Shown here in pieces: positions 7,787 to 16,476 of a DNA stretch of 64,000 bases. The stretch spans positions 4,030,001-4,094,000 of the forward strand of contig NZ_CP149994.1 of assembly GCF_051307055.1 (NCBI RefSeq). Direction: 5' to 3'. Position numbers and translations under genes: made by a program. Under the pieces are notes generated by a model. The model made no database searches. It saw only the letters and a program-made list of their open reading frames with translations, and was not told the origin of the DNA. How positions within the stretch are numbered: position 1 is the first letter of the stretch; every line of letters begins with the position of its first letter. This DNA comes from Dryocola sp051307055 (GTDB lineage Bacteria > Pseudomonadota > Gammaproteobacteria > Enterobacterales > Enterobacteriaceae).

Positions 7787-8512
7787 ATGCACTTGTCCAG
7801 ACATCCGACCAGCTACCCGACGCGCTACCAGGAAATCGCCGCCCTGCTTGAGCAGGAGCTACGCAAAAACTACCGCTGCGGCGACTATCTGCCCGCGGAG
7901 AGCCAGCTTGCGGCGCGTTTTGCGGTGAACCGCCACACGCTGCGCCGCGCCATCGATCAGCTCGTCGATAAAGGCTGGGTACAGCGCCGCCAGGGCGTGG
8001 GCGTGTTAGTCCTGATGCGCCCGTTCGATTACCCGCTTAACGCCCAGGCGCGCTTTAGCCAGAACCTGCTCGACCAGGGCAGCCACCCCACCAGCGAACG
8101 CCTGCTGGCGGTACTGCGCCCAGCTTCCAGCCACGTTGCCAACGCGCTGGGCGTAAACGAGGGCGAGGACGTTATTCATCTGCGCACCCTGCGACGCGTG
8201 AACGGTATCGCGGTGTGCCTTATCGACCATTACTTCGCCGACCTCTCCTGGTGGCCTGCGCTGCAGCAGTTCCACAGCGGCTCTCTGCATGACGTCATTC
8301 AGGCGCAGCTCGGCATCTCTCTCAAACGCACGCAAACCCGCATCAGCGCCCGCCGCGCGCAGGCCAAAGAAAGCCGCCTGCTGGAGATCCCAAACATGGC
8401 GCCGCTGCTGTGCGTGCGCACCCTTAACCATCGCGAAGGCGGGGCAAACCCGGCGGAATATTCCGTCAGCCTGACCCGCGCCGACATGATCGAATTCACC
8501 ATGGAGCACTAA
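7787..8512 (+). CDS. phnF: GntR/HutC-type regulator PhnF
   Basis: The product is a 241-residue transcription factor, the same length as E. coli PhnF. The N-terminal winged helix-turn-helix (about 15-80) reads YRCGDYLPAESQLAARFAVNRHTLRRAID, and a UTRA ligand-binding domain (about 95-235) follows, ending EYSVSLTRADMIEFTMEH. It is presumed to repress phn genes, but the E. coli protein is poorly characterised. GAGGAG lies 12 bases upstream of the ATG. The stop codon abuts the phnG ATG with no gap, so it is translated with the C-P lyase genes although the repeat array separates it from phnE. Confidence 0.95.
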   Translation: MHLSRHPTSYPTRYQEIAALLEQELRKNYRCGDYLPAESQLAARFAVNRHTLRRAIDQLVDKGWVQRRQGVGVLVLMRPFDYPLNAQARFSQNLLDQGSHPTSERLLAVLRPASSHVANALGVNEGEDVIHLRTLRRVNGIAVCLIDHYFADLSWWPALQQFHSGSLHDVIQAQLGISLKRTQTRISARRAQAKESRLLEIPNMAPLLCVRTLNHREGGANPAEYSVSLTRADMIEFTMEH

Positions 8513-8974
8513 ATGGACGCAACGCAATTTGACATCGTACAGCGCCAGCAGTGGATGGCCGTGCTCGCCCACTGCGAACCGCAAGAGCTGGCCAGCCGCT
8601 GGGAAGCTTTGAAACTTAAACCCGCCTATCAGGTTATCCGCCAGCCGGAAACGGGCCTGGTGCAGATTCAGGCGCGTATGGGCGCAACCGGACAACGCTT
8701 TTTTGCGGGCGACGCCACGCTAACCCGCGCCGTGGTACAGCTCGACAACGGCATTTACGGCTACAGCTACTTATCAGGGCGCGACAAAGCCCACGCCGAG
8801 CGCTGCGCGGTTATCGACGCGCTGATGCAGGACCAAACGCATTTTCAGACCTTACAGGAAACCTTAATTGCGCCGCTGGCTGCAAACCGGGAACAGCGCC
8901 TGGCCAAACGCCGCGCCGAGGTGAACAGCAGCCGCGTCGACTTCTTTACTCTGGTTCGCGGAGATAACGCATGA
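8513..8974 (+). CDS. phnG: C-P lyase core subunit PhnG
   Basis: Subunit of the PhnGHIJ C-P lyase core complex. With PhnI it helps form the alkylphosphonate triphosphate ribosyl intermediate from ATP. The 153-residue protein (E. coli 150) shows the conserved stretch ELASRWEALKLKPAYQVIRQPETGLVQIQARMG and ends VDFFTLVRGDNA. Its ATG follows the phnF stop directly and its last 4 bases overlap phnH (ATGA), the arrangement expected for coupled translation of equimolar subunits. Confidence 0.96.
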   Translation: MDATQFDIVQRQQWMAVLAHCEPQELASRWEALKLKPAYQVIRQPETGLVQIQARMGATGQRFFAGDATLTRAVVQLDNGIYGYSYLSGRDKAHAERCAVIDALMQDQTHFQTLQETLIAPLAANREQRLAKRRAEVNSSRVDFFTLVRGDNA

Positions 8975-9555
8975 CCCTGATGACCGCTTTTACCCTGCCC
9001 GTGCAGGATGCCCAACAGAGCTTTCGCCGCCTGCTGAAAGCGATGAGCGAGCCGGGCGTTATCGTCGCCCTGCATTCGCTCACCCAGGGCTGGGAGCCGC
9101 TGAACGTCGCCTCCACCAGCGTGCTGCTGACGCTTGCCGACAACGATACGCCGGTGTGGATAAGCGAGACGCTAAAAAGCGAAGCCACCGCGCAGAACGT
9201 CCGTTTTCATACGAATGCGCCCCTTTGCCCGACGCCAGAACAGGCACAGTTCGCTTTCGCCGGCGAGACGATTTCTGCCGACGAACTTAATGCCCTGGCA
9301 CAGGGGACCGACGTTGCGCCTGACACCAGCGCCACGCTGATTCTGCAGGTCAGCAGCCTGAGCGGAGGCCGCATGCTGCGCCTGACGGGCGCGGGTATTC
9401 GTGAGGAACGCATGATTGCTCCGCAGCTGCCAGAGTGCGTGATCCATGAGCTGACCGAGCGCCCGCATCCGTTCCCGCTGGGCATTGATTTAATCCTTAC
9501 CTGCGGCGACCGCCTGCTGGCGATCCCCCGCACCACGCATGTGGAGGTGTGCTGA
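8971..9555 (+). CDS. phnH: C-P lyase core subunit PhnH
   Basis: The product is a 194-residue subunit of the C-P lyase core, a homodimerising protein with a PLP-transferase-like fold but no cofactor lysine function. The sequence aligns with E. coli PhnH end to end, from LPVQDAQQSFRRLLKAMSEPG to LIPRTTHVEVC-type ends (here LLAIPRTTHVEVC). It overlaps phnG by 4 bases and phnI by 1 base (TGATG). Confidence 0.96.
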   Translation: MTLMTAFTLPVQDAQQSFRRLLKAMSEPGVIVALHSLTQGWEPLNVASTSVLLTLADNDTPVWISETLKSEATAQNVRFHTNAPLCPTPEQAQFAFAGETISADELNALAQGTDVAPDTSATLILQVSSLSGGRMLRLTGAGIREERMIAPQLPECVIHELTERPHPFPLGIDLILTCGDRLLAIPRTTHVEVC

Positions 9556-10619
9556 TGTATGTCGCCGTTAAAGGGGGAGAAAAAGCGATTGCCGCCGCCC
9601 ACGCCCTGCAGGAACACAGCCGCCGCGGCAGCCAGAAGCACCCCGAAATTAGCGTCGCGCAAATCGAACAGCAGCTGGGCCTGGCGGTGGATCGCGTGAT
9701 GACCGAAGGCGGCATTGCCGACCGCGAGCTGGCGGCGCTTGCCATCAAGCAGGCCAGCGGCGATATGGTGGAGGCCATCTTCCTGCTGCGCGCCTGGCGC
9801 ACCACCCTGCCGCGCCTTGCCGTAAGCGTTCCGCTGGATACGGCGAAGATGCGCCTGGAACGCCGTATTTCGGCAACCTATAAAGATGTTCCCGGCGGGC
9901 AGCTGCTCGGCCCGACTTACGATTACACCCATCGCCTGCTGGATTTCACTCTGCTGGCGAACGGCGAGGCTCCGGCTCTGAAAACCAGCGACGACGGTGC
10001 CGAACCCGCGCCGCACGTCTTCAGCCTGCTGGCTAAGCAGGGGCTTGCGAAAGCCGAAGAAGATAACGGCGAGCGGCCGGACGATATCACCCGCCAGCCG
10101 CCGGTTTATCCCTGTTCCCGCTCGTCACGCCTGCAGCAGCTGGTGCGCGGCGACGAAGGCTACTTGCTGGCGCTGGCCTACTCCACCCAGCGCGGCTATG
10201 GCCGCAACCACCCGTTCGCCGGAGAAATTCGCAGCGGCTACGTTGATATCGAAATCGTGCCGGAAGAGCTGGGTTTTGCGGTAAACGTCGGCGAACTTCT
10301 GCTGACGGAATGCGAAATGGTCAACGGTTTCGTCGCCCCCGATGACGAAGCGCCGCACTTTACGCGCGGCTACGGGCTGGTGTTCGGCATGAGTGAACGC
10401 AAAGCGATGGCGATGGCGCTGGTAGATCGCGCCTTACAAGCGCCGGACTACGACGAAAACGTAGCCGGCCCGGCGCAGGACGAAGAGTTTGTGCTGGCGC
10501 ATGCGGACAACGTCGAGGCCGCCGGTTTCGTCTCGCACCTCAAGCTGCCGCACTACGTCGATTTCCAAGCCGAGCTGGAACTGCTTAACCGCCTGATCAA
10601 GGAGCGCGAAAATGGCTAA
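9555..10619 (+). CDS. phnI: C-P lyase core subunit PhnI, nucleosidase component
   Basis: Large core subunit with the purine nucleosidase/transferase activity that moves phosphonate onto the ribose C1 of ATP, with PhnG, PhnH and PhnL. The start is the ATG of TGATGTATGTC giving MYVAVKGGEKAI, as in E. coli. An in-frame GTG 6 bases earlier is not conserved. The protein has 354 residues. Highly conserved blocks are GGQLLGPTYDYTHRLLDFTLLANGEAP and PVYPCSRSSRLQQL, plus the C-terminal HLKLPHYVDFQAELELL. It overlaps phnJ by 8 bases. Confidence 0.97.
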   Translation: MYVAVKGGEKAIAAAHALQEHSRRGSQKHPEISVAQIEQQLGLAVDRVMTEGGIADRELAALAIKQASGDMVEAIFLLRAWRTTLPRLAVSVPLDTAKMRLERRISATYKDVPGGQLLGPTYDYTHRLLDFTLLANGEAPALKTSDDGAEPAPHVFSLLAKQGLAKAEEDNGERPDDITRQPPVYPCSRSSRLQQLVRGDEGYLLALAYSTQRGYGRNHPFAGEIRSGYVDIEIVPEELGFAVNVGELLLTECEMVNGFVAPDDEAPHFTRGYGLVFGMSERKAMAMALVDRALQAPDYDENVAGPAQDEEFVLAHADNVEAAGFVSHLKLPHYVDFQAELELLNRLIKERENG

Positions 10620-11457
10620 TCTGAGCGGCTATAACTTCGCTTATCTGGACGAGCAAACCAAACGCACGCTGCGCCGCGCCATCCTGAAGGCCGTAGCGAT
10701 CCCGGGCTACCAGGTGCCGTTCGGCGGCCGTGAAATGCCGATGCCCTACGGCTGGGGAACGGGCGGCATCCAGATTACCGCAAGCGTGATTGGCGAAGCC
10801 GACGTGCTGAAGGTTATCGACCAGGGCGCGGATGACACCACCAACGCCGTCTCGATCCGTAATTTCTTTAAGCGTGTAACCGGCGTAAACACCACCGAGC
10901 GCACGGAAGATGCCACGCTTATCCAGACGCGTCACCGCATCCCGGAAACGCCGCTGACGGAAGATCAGATCCTGATTTATCAGGTGCCGATCCCCGAACC
11001 TCTGCGCTTTATCGAACCGCGTGAAACGGAAACCCGCACCATGCATGCCCTCGAAGAATACGGCGTGATGCAGGTGAAGCTGTACGAAGATATCGCCCGT
11101 TTCGGCCATATCGCCACGACTTATGCCTACCCGGTGAAGGTGAACGGGCGCTACGTGATGGACCCGTCGCCCATTCCGAAATTCGATAACCCGAAAATGA
11201 ACATGATGCCCGCGCTGCAGCTGTTCGGCGCCGGACGCGAAAAGCGCATTTACGCGGTGCCGCCGTTTACCCGCGTGGAAAGCCTCGATTTTGACGATCA
11301 TCCGTTTACCGTTCAGGAGTGGGATCGGCCCTGCGCCATCTGCGGCTCGCGCCACAGCTACCTGGACGAAGTGGTGCTCGACGACGAGGGCAACCGCATG
11401 TTCGTCTGCTCCGACACCGATTTCTGCCGCCAGAACAGCGAGGCCGCTTCCCAATGA
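10612..11457 (+). CDS. phnJ: C-P lyase radical-SAM subunit PhnJ
   Basis: Catalytic subunit that cleaves the C-P bond of ribose-1-phosphonate-5-phosphate, using a 4Fe-4S cluster and SAM to give the alkane and the 1,2-cyclic phosphate. Its 281 residues match E. coli exactly. The cluster cysteines are Cys241, Cys244 (CAIC) and Cys266 (FVCSD), and the proposed thiyl-radical Cys272 (DFC) is present, so the enzyme looks competent. It overlaps phnI by 8 and phnK by 4 bases. Confidence 0.98.
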   Translation: MANLSGYNFAYLDEQTKRTLRRAILKAVAIPGYQVPFGGREMPMPYGWGTGGIQITASVIGEADVLKVIDQGADDTTNAVSIRNFFKRVTGVNTTERTEDATLIQTRHRIPETPLTEDQILIYQVPIPEPLRFIEPRETETRTMHALEEYGVMQVKLYEDIARFGHIATTYAYPVKVNGRYVMDPSPIPKFDNPKMNMMPALQLFGAGREKRIYAVPPFTRVESLDFDDHPFTVQEWDRPCAICGSRHSYLDEVVLDDEGNRMFVCSDTDFCRQNSEAASQ

Positions 11458-12212
11458 CTCAACCCTTACTTTCGGTCAATAACCTGACCCACCTGTACGC
11501 GCCCGGCAAAGGTTTCAGCGACGTGTCGTTTGAACTGTATCCCGGAGAAGTGCTCGGCATCGTCGGCGAATCCGGTTCCGGGAAAACCACGCTGCTGAAG
11601 GCGATTTCCGCTCGTCTCGCACCGCAACACGGCGAGGTGATGTACCTCGACGCTTCGTTGTACGGCATGAGCGAAGGCGAACGCCGCCGTCTGCTGCGCA
11701 CCGAGTGGGGCGTGGTGCATCAACATGCGATGGACGGACTGCGCCGCCACGTTTCTGCCGGCGGTAATATCGGCGAGCGCTTAATGGCGACCGGCGCGCG
11801 CCATTACGGCGATATCCGCGCCACCGCCAGGCACTGGCTTGAAGAAGTGGAAATCCCCGCCTCGCGCATCGACGATCTGCCGACGACGTTTTCCGGCGGC
11901 ATGCAGCAGCGCCTGCAAATCGCCCGTAACCTGGTCACCCACCCAAAGCTGGTGTTTATGGACGAGCCAACCGGCGGACTGGACGTGTCCGTGCAGGCGC
12001 GTCTGCTTGACCTGCTGCGCGGCCTGGTACGCGAGCTGAACCTGGCGGTGGTGATCGTTACCCATGATTTGGGCGTGGCGCGCCTGCTGGCCGACCGCCT
12101 GCTGGTGATGAAGCAGGGTCAGGTGGTGGAAAGCGGGCTGACGGACCGCGTGCTGGACGATCCGCACCATCCTTACACCCAGCTGCTTGTTTCTTCGGTC
12201 CTTCAGAATTAG
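11454..12212 (+). CDS. phnK: C-P lyase ABC-type ATPase PhnK
   Basis: A 252-residue ABC-fold protein that docks on PhnJ in the C-P lyase complex instead of serving a transporter. Walker A GESGSGKTT (38-46), signature FSGGMQQRLQIARNL and Walker B LVFMDEPTGGLD are visible. The start is the ATG overlapping the phnJ stop (ATGA), giving MTQPLLSVNNLTHLY as in E. coli; a longer frame from 11319 runs through phnJ and is not credible. phnL follows after 8 bases. Confidence 0.96.
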   Translation: MTQPLLSVNNLTHLYAPGKGFSDVSFELYPGEVLGIVGESGSGKTTLLKAISARLAPQHGEVMYLDASLYGMSEGERRRLLRTEWGVVHQHAMDGLRRHVSAGGNIGERLMATGARHYGDIRATARHWLEEVEIPASRIDDLPTTFSGGMQQRLQIARNLVTHPKLVFMDEPTGGLDVSVQARLLDLLRGLVRELNLAVVIVTHDLGVARLLADRLLVMKQGQVVESGLTDRVLDDPHHPYTQLLVSSVLQN

Positions 12213-12220
12213 GTGAGCGC

Positions 12221-12925
12221 ATGACCAGACTACGGGTAGAAAACCTGAGCAAAACCTTTGAGTTACACCATCAGCACGGCATCCGTTTGCCGGTGCTGGC
12301 GAATGCAGCGCTTGAAGTGAAATCGGGGGAATGCGTGGTGCTGCACGGCCATTCCGGCAGCGGAAAATCCACCCTGCTGCGCTCGCTGTACGCCAACTAT
12401 CTGCCGGATGAAGGCCATATCTGGGTCAGGCAAGGCGACGAATGGCTGGATATCGTCAAGGCCCCGGCGCGCGACGTGCTGGCGGTGCGCCGCCGGACCA
12501 TCGGCTGGGTGAGCCAGTTTTTGCGCGTCATCCCGCGTATTTCCGCGCTGGAAGTGGTGATGCAGCCGCTGCTGGATCTGGGCGTGCCGCGTGAGGAGTG
12601 CGCGGCAAAAGCCTCCGCTTTGTTAACGCGCCTGAACGTGCCGGAACGGCTCTGGAGCCTTGCGCCCTCTACGTTTTCCGGCGGCGAACAGCAGCGCGTG
12701 AATATCGCCCGCGGCTTTATCGTCGATTACCCGATTTTGCTGCTTGATGAGCCAACCGCCTCGCTGGATGAGAAAAACAGCGCCGCCGTGGTGTCGCTGA
12801 TCCTTGAGGCAAAGGCGCGCGGTGCGGCGGTGGTGGGCATCTTTCACGACGAGGCGGTGCGTAACCAGGTAGCGGATCGTCTGCATTCTATGGCTGCGGT
12901 GGAGGCACAACATGATTCTCAATAA
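12221..12925 (+). CDS. phnL: C-P lyase ABC-type ATPase PhnL
   Basis: Second ABC-fold ATPase of the C-P lyase machine, needed for the first ribosyl-transfer step and able to pair with PhnK. The 234-residue protein (E. coli about 226) has Walker A GHSGSGKST, signature FSGGEQQRVNIARGF and Walker B ILLLDEPTASLD. The C-terminus is a little longer than in E. coli and overlaps phnM by 14 bases. AGGTGAG lies ahead of the ATG. Confidence 0.96.
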   Translation: MTRLRVENLSKTFELHHQHGIRLPVLANAALEVKSGECVVLHGHSGSGKSTLLRSLYANYLPDEGHIWVRQGDEWLDIVKAPARDVLAVRRRTIGWVSQFLRVIPRISALEVVMQPLLDLGVPREECAAKASALLTRLNVPERLWSLAPSTFSGGEQQRVNIARGFIVDYPILLLDEPTASLDEKNSAAVVSLILEAKARGAAVVGIFHDEAVRNQVADRLHSMAAVEAQHDSQ

Positions 12926-14048
12926 CGTCAGGCTGGTGCTGGAAAACGAAGTGGTTAACGGCTCGCTGGAGGTGGCCGATGGGGTTATTCGCAACTTTGC
13001 CGACAGCCCGAGCCGGCTTCCGCAGGCGCAGGACGGCGAAGGCGGCTGGCTGCTGCCGGGGCTTATCGAACTGCATACCGATAACCTGGATAAATTCTTT
13101 ACCCCGCGCCCGAAGGTGGACTGGCCTGCCCATTCCGCCATGAGCAGCCACGACGCGCTGATGGTGGCAAGCGGTATTACCACCGTGCTGGACGCGGTGG
13201 CGCTGGGCGACGTGCGCGACGGCGGCGACAGGCTGGAAAACTTAGAGAAGATGATTAACGCGGTGATGGATAGCCAGCAGCGCGGCGTGAACCGCGCCGA
13301 GCACCGTCTGCATCTGCGCTGCGAGCTGCCGCATCACACAACGCTGCCGCTGTTCCGGCAGTTAATCGACCGCGGCGGCGTCTCGCTGGTTTCGCTGATG
13401 GATCACTCTCCGGGCCAGCGCCAGTTCTCCAACCTCGTTAAGTATCGCGAATACTACCAGGGCAAATACCAGCTCAACGATGCGGAAATGAACCATTACG
13501 AGGCCGATCAGCTGGCGCTTGCGGAACGCTGGTCGCAGCCGAACCGCCTGGCGATTGCCGCCGAGTGCCGGGCGCGCGATATCGCCCTTGCCAGCCACGA
13601 TGACGCCACCGCCGCGCACGTTGCGGAATCGCACGAGCTGGGCAGCGTGATCGCCGAATTCCCGACCACGCTTGAAGCGGCGCAGGCTTCTCGTCAGCAC
13701 GGGCTGAGCGTGCTGATGGGCGCGCCGAATATCGTCCGTGGCGGCTCGCATTCCGGGAACGTGGCGGCGCATCAGCTTGCGCAGGTTGGCCTGCTGGATA
13801 TCCTCTCTTCCGACTATTACCCGGCGAGCCTGCTGGACGCCGCCTTCCGCGTGGCGCACGACGAGGCCAACGGCTTTACGCTGCCGCAGGCCGTGGCGCT
13901 GGTTACGCGCAACCCTGCCAAAGCGTTGCATCTGGATGACCGGGGCCTGCTGGCGGAGGGCAAACGCGCGGATATGGTGCTGGCGCACCAGCATGGCGAT
14001 CATATCCGCGTCGGTCACGTCTGGCGGCAGGGAGTGCGGGTGTTCTGA
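12912..14048 (+). CDS. phnM: RPnTP pyrophosphohydrolase PhnM
   Basis: Amidohydrolase-superfamily enzyme that removes pyrophosphate from alpha-D-ribose-1-methylphosphonate-5-triphosphate to give the 5-phosphate substrate of PhnJ. The 378-residue protein shows the metal-site stretches GLIELHTDNLDKFFTPRP, SLMDHSPGQRQF, ALASHDDATAAH and DILSSDYYPASLL, all as in E. coli PhnM. It overlaps phnL by 14 bases and phnN by 1 base (TGATG). Confidence 0.97.
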   Translation: MILNNVRLVLENEVVNGSLEVADGVIRNFADSPSRLPQAQDGEGGWLLPGLIELHTDNLDKFFTPRPKVDWPAHSAMSSHDALMVASGITTVLDAVALGDVRDGGDRLENLEKMINAVMDSQQRGVNRAEHRLHLRCELPHHTTLPLFRQLIDRGGVSLVSLMDHSPGQRQFSNLVKYREYYQGKYQLNDAEMNHYEADQLALAERWSQPNRLAIAAECRARDIALASHDDATAAHVAESHELGSVIAEFPTTLEAAQASRQHGLSVLMGAPNIVRGGSHSGNVAAHQLAQVGLLDILSSDYYPASLLDAAFRVAHDEANGFTLPQAVALVTRNPAKALHLDDRGLLAEGKRADMVLAHQHGDHIRVGHVWRQGVRVF

Positions 14049-14635
14049 TGAGCAAACTGGTCTGGTTGATGGGGCCGTCCGGCTCCGGGAAGGACAGCCT
14101 GCTGACGGCGCTGCGCCAGCAGGAACATAATCAGCTGCTGGTCGCGCACCGCTATATCACGCGCGACGCGGATGCGGGCTGTGAAAATCACATCTCCCTG
14201 AGCGCAAAGGAGTTCGCTCAGCGCCAGCGGCAGGGGTTGTTCGCCCTGAGCTGGCAGGCGCACCATCAAAGTTACGGCATCGGCGTGGAGCTGGATATCT
14301 GGCTGGAGGCCGGGTTCGACGTGGTGGTGAACGGCTCGCGCCAGCATCTTAAGCAGGCTCGAGAACGCTACGGCAGCGCTCTTGTACCCATTTGCCTGCA
14401 TGTTTCAACGGAAGTATTACGCCAGCGGCTGGAGCAGCGCGGGCGGGAAACGCCGCAGCAAATCGAACAGCGCCTGCAGCGGGCGGCGATCTCAGCCCCG
14501 GATCTGGACCTTTGTCTGGTACTCAATAACGACGGCAGTCTGCTACAGTCTGTCGAGTCGTTTATGCGATTAGTGAACGGCCAGCGCAATGCCAACATCG
14601 TCCACTTCCGACCAAAGGAGCCTCGCCATGTCTGA
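14048..14635 (+). CDS. phnN: Ribose 1,5-bisphosphokinase PhnN
   Basis: Guanylate-kinase-like enzyme that phosphorylates ribose 1,5-bisphosphate, the end product of the C-P lyase route, to PRPP using ATP. The 195-residue protein (E. coli 185) carries a P-loop GPSGSGKDSLL near 11-21 and the RYITRDADAGCENHISLSAKEF region. It has a short C-terminal extension relative to E. coli (NANIVHFRPKEPRHV), which overlaps phnO by 8 bases. Confidence 0.96.
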   Translation: MSKLVWLMGPSGSGKDSLLTALRQQEHNQLLVAHRYITRDADAGCENHISLSAKEFAQRQRQGLFALSWQAHHQSYGIGVELDIWLEAGFDVVVNGSRQHLKQARERYGSALVPICLHVSTEVLRQRLEQRGRETPQQIEQRLQRAAISAPDLDLCLVLNNDGSLLQSVESFMRLVNGQRNANIVHFRPKEPRHV

Positions 14636-15095
14636 TACCGTTCAATTTCGCCGCGCCACCCTTGCCGATAGCGACATCGTCTATGCTCTGATTTGCGAGC
14701 TAAAACAGGCGGAGTTTGACCGGCAGGCGTTTAATGTCGGCTTTGCGGCTAATCTTGAAGATCACAACTTACGCTACCAGCTTGCGCTTGTTAACGATGA
14801 GGTTGTCGGCATGATTGGCCTGCATATGCAGTTCCATCTCCATCATGCGAACTGGATTGGCGAGATTCAGGAGCTGGTGGTGATGCCGCAGGCGCGCGGC
14901 CACGGCGTGGGCAGCAGGCTGCTGGCCTGGGCGGAAGAGCAGGCGCGCATAGCCGGAGCGGAGCTGACGGAGCTTTCCACCAGCAAAGGAAGGCTGAACG
15001 CTCATCGTTTCTACGAGCGCGAAGGCTATCAGCAGACCCATTTCCGGTTTACCAAACCCGTGGAGACACTGAATGAGCCTCAAGCTAACCCTTAG
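14628..15095 (+). CDS. phnO: Aminoalkylphosphonate N-acetyltransferase PhnO
   Basis: GNAT-fold enzyme that acetylates 1-aminoalkylphosphonates with acetyl-CoA, extending the substrate range of C-P lyase and detoxifying aminomethylphosphonate-type compounds. The start is the ATG at 14628 (MSDTVQFRRATLADSD), with AAAGGAG 7 bases upstream; a frame from 14589 is unconserved. The acetyl-CoA motif reads VVMPQARGHGVGSRLL. At 155 residues it is about 11 longer than E. coli, by a tail (ETLNEPQANP) that overlaps phnP by 23 bases. Confidence 0.95.
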   Translation: MSDTVQFRRATLADSDIVYALICELKQAEFDRQAFNVGFAANLEDHNLRYQLALVNDEVVGMIGLHMQFHLHHANWIGEIQELVVMPQARGHGVGSRLLAWAEEQARIAGAELTELSTSKGRLNAHRFYEREGYQQTHFRFTKPVETLNEPQANP

Positions 15096-15831
15096 CGGCA
15101 CCGGCGGCGCGCAGTTAGTCCCGGCCTTTGGCTGCCGCTGTGCCGCCTGCGAGCGCGCCCGCAACGATCCACAATATCGCCGTAAACCCTGCAGCGCGGT
15201 GGTGAAGTTTAACGATGCGGTGACGCTGCTGGACGCGGGCATGCCGGATCTGATGGATCGCTGGCGGCCGGAAGACTTTCAGCAGTTTTTACTGACGCAT
15301 TATCATATGGATCACGTGCAGGGCCTGTTTCCTCTGCGCTGGGGAGTGGGCAGGAAGATCCGCGTCTATGGCCCGCCGGACGAACAAGGCTGCGATGACC
15401 TCTTTAAGCATCCCGGCATGCTGGATTTCAGCCATACGCTTGAGCCGTTTGTCTGGTTTACCCTACAGGCCCTGCGCGTCACTCCGCTGCCGCTTAACCA
15501 TTCGAAGCTCACCTTCGGTTATCTCTTCGAAACGCCCCACAGCCGCGTGGCATGGCTAAGCGATACCGCAGGATTACCGGAAAAGACGCTGAAGTTTCTG
15601 GCAAACAACAAACCGCAGATTATCGTTATCGACTGCAGCCACGAGCCGCGCCCTGAAACGCCGCAAAACCATTGCGATTTAAACACGGTGATAGCGCTAA
15701 ACGAGCAAATCGGCTGCCCGCGCGTGATCCTCACGCATATCGGCCACCGGTTCGACTGCTGGATGATGGAGAACGAATTACCTACTGGATTTGAGGCCGG
15801 GTTTGACGGGCTGGAGATTTGTGTGGATTAA
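15073..15831 (+). CDS. phnP: Cyclic ribosyl phosphate phosphodiesterase PhnP
   Basis: Metallo-beta-lactamase-fold phosphodiesterase that opens 5-phosphoribosyl 1,2-cyclic phosphate to ribose 1,5-bisphosphate, feeding PhnN. The 252-residue protein has the active-site motif THYHMDH, later metal ligands in AWLSDTAG and LTHIGHR, and the N-terminal structural zinc cysteines in GCRCAAC plus CSAVV. It is the last gene of the operon. No clear terminator follows; REP palindromes begin 10 bases after the stop. Confidence 0.97.
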   Translation: MSLKLTLSGTGGAQLVPAFGCRCAACERARNDPQYRRKPCSAVVKFNDAVTLLDAGMPDLMDRWRPEDFQQFLLTHYHMDHVQGLFPLRWGVGRKIRVYGPPDEQGCDDLFKHPGMLDFSHTLEPFVWFTLQALRVTPLPLNHSKLTFGYLFETPHSRVAWLSDTAGLPEKTLKFLANNKPQIIVIDCSHEPRPETPQNHCDLNTVIALNEQIGCPRVILTHIGHRFDCWMMENELPTGFEAGFDGLEICVD

Positions 15832-15840
15832 ACCGGTTCT

Positions 15841-15950
15841 ATGTCGGATGGCGCTACACTTACCCGTCCTACAGCTGCCGATGTGATTGTAGGGTGGATA
15901 AGCGCAAGCGCCATCCACCTGTCGCCATCCACCTGCCACCATCCACCACA
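15841..15950. repeat. REP-like palindromes downstream of the RAYT gene
   Basis: A degenerate GTCGGATGG...TTACCCG hairpin at 15843-15867 is followed by GGGTGGATAAGCGC...GCCATCCACC at 15892-15918 and trailing half copies (GCCATCCACC) to 15947. They abut the 3' end of the RAYT gene, and the array at 16477-16692 flanks its 5' end. Confidence 0.8.
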
Positions 15951-16456
15951 TCATCTGCGCTCGCCGGTATTCAAACCCTCTGGCTCCCCTGCCCAATCCG
16001 CCGGATATATCCCTCTCTTAACTTCCCGATGAAACGATGAGAAAGGCCAGTCGCTGACCTTATCCACCAGTCCGTGCTTCAGCGGATTGATATAGATGTA
16101 ATTCATATGGGCTGCGTAATCCTGTTCACTTCTAATACAATGCTCCCAAAAGCGTTTTTGCCAGACAGGACGCGCCGCGTAAGTCAGCGATTTAGTGAAG
16201 GATTTTTTCATTTCCCGCCAGCGGGCGGAATAATCGCTGTCCCCGGCCGGAAGCGTCCAGATACAGTGCATATGGTCGGGTAAAACCACCCATGCGTTTA
16301 TCCTGAAGGGATAGCGCAGCTTAACCTTTTGGATAGCCTGCCTCAGGTCGACGAGATGACGAGATGACGAGTGAGTAAATCACTATGACGATCGAAAAGA
16401 TTAACGGTGAAAAACCAGGTTCCTCCCGGAACGTAAGAGCGGCGATAGTTCGGCAT
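15951..16456 (-). pseudogene. REP-associated tyrosine transposase (RAYT), frameshifted
   Basis: Y1-transposase (HUH) gene of the TnpA-REP family. From an ATG at 16456 with AAGGA upstream, it reads MPNYRRSYVPGGTWFFTVNL, then leaves frame near codon 32. The remaining frame gives WVVLPDHMHCIWTLP, with the HxH (HMH) metal motif, and later QKRFWEHCIRSEQDYAAHMNYIYINPLKHGLV with the catalytic Tyr region. The break lies at 16350-16371, where the 8-mer GACGAGAT occurs twice plus a partial third copy. Removing one copy restores an uninterrupted 165-residue protein. RAYTs are single-copy transposases thought to move REP palindromes, and REPs flank this gene on both sides. As written it is inactive; slippage could restore it. 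Confidence 0.9.
16350..16371. repeat. 8-bp tandem repeat in the RAYT gene
   Basis: GACGAGAT occurs at 16350-16357 and 16358-16365, followed by GACGAG. Deleting one unit rejoins LLTRHLV to DLRQAIQKV and repairs the frame, so this is the cause of the frameshift. Confidence 0.92.
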
Positions 16457-16476
16457 GTTGTGTTTCCTTGCGAAAT

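Noticed and set aside
15778..15996. Frames across the REP elements downstream of phnP
   Set aside because: Translated REP palindromes (repeating WRY/YPPY text), not proteins.
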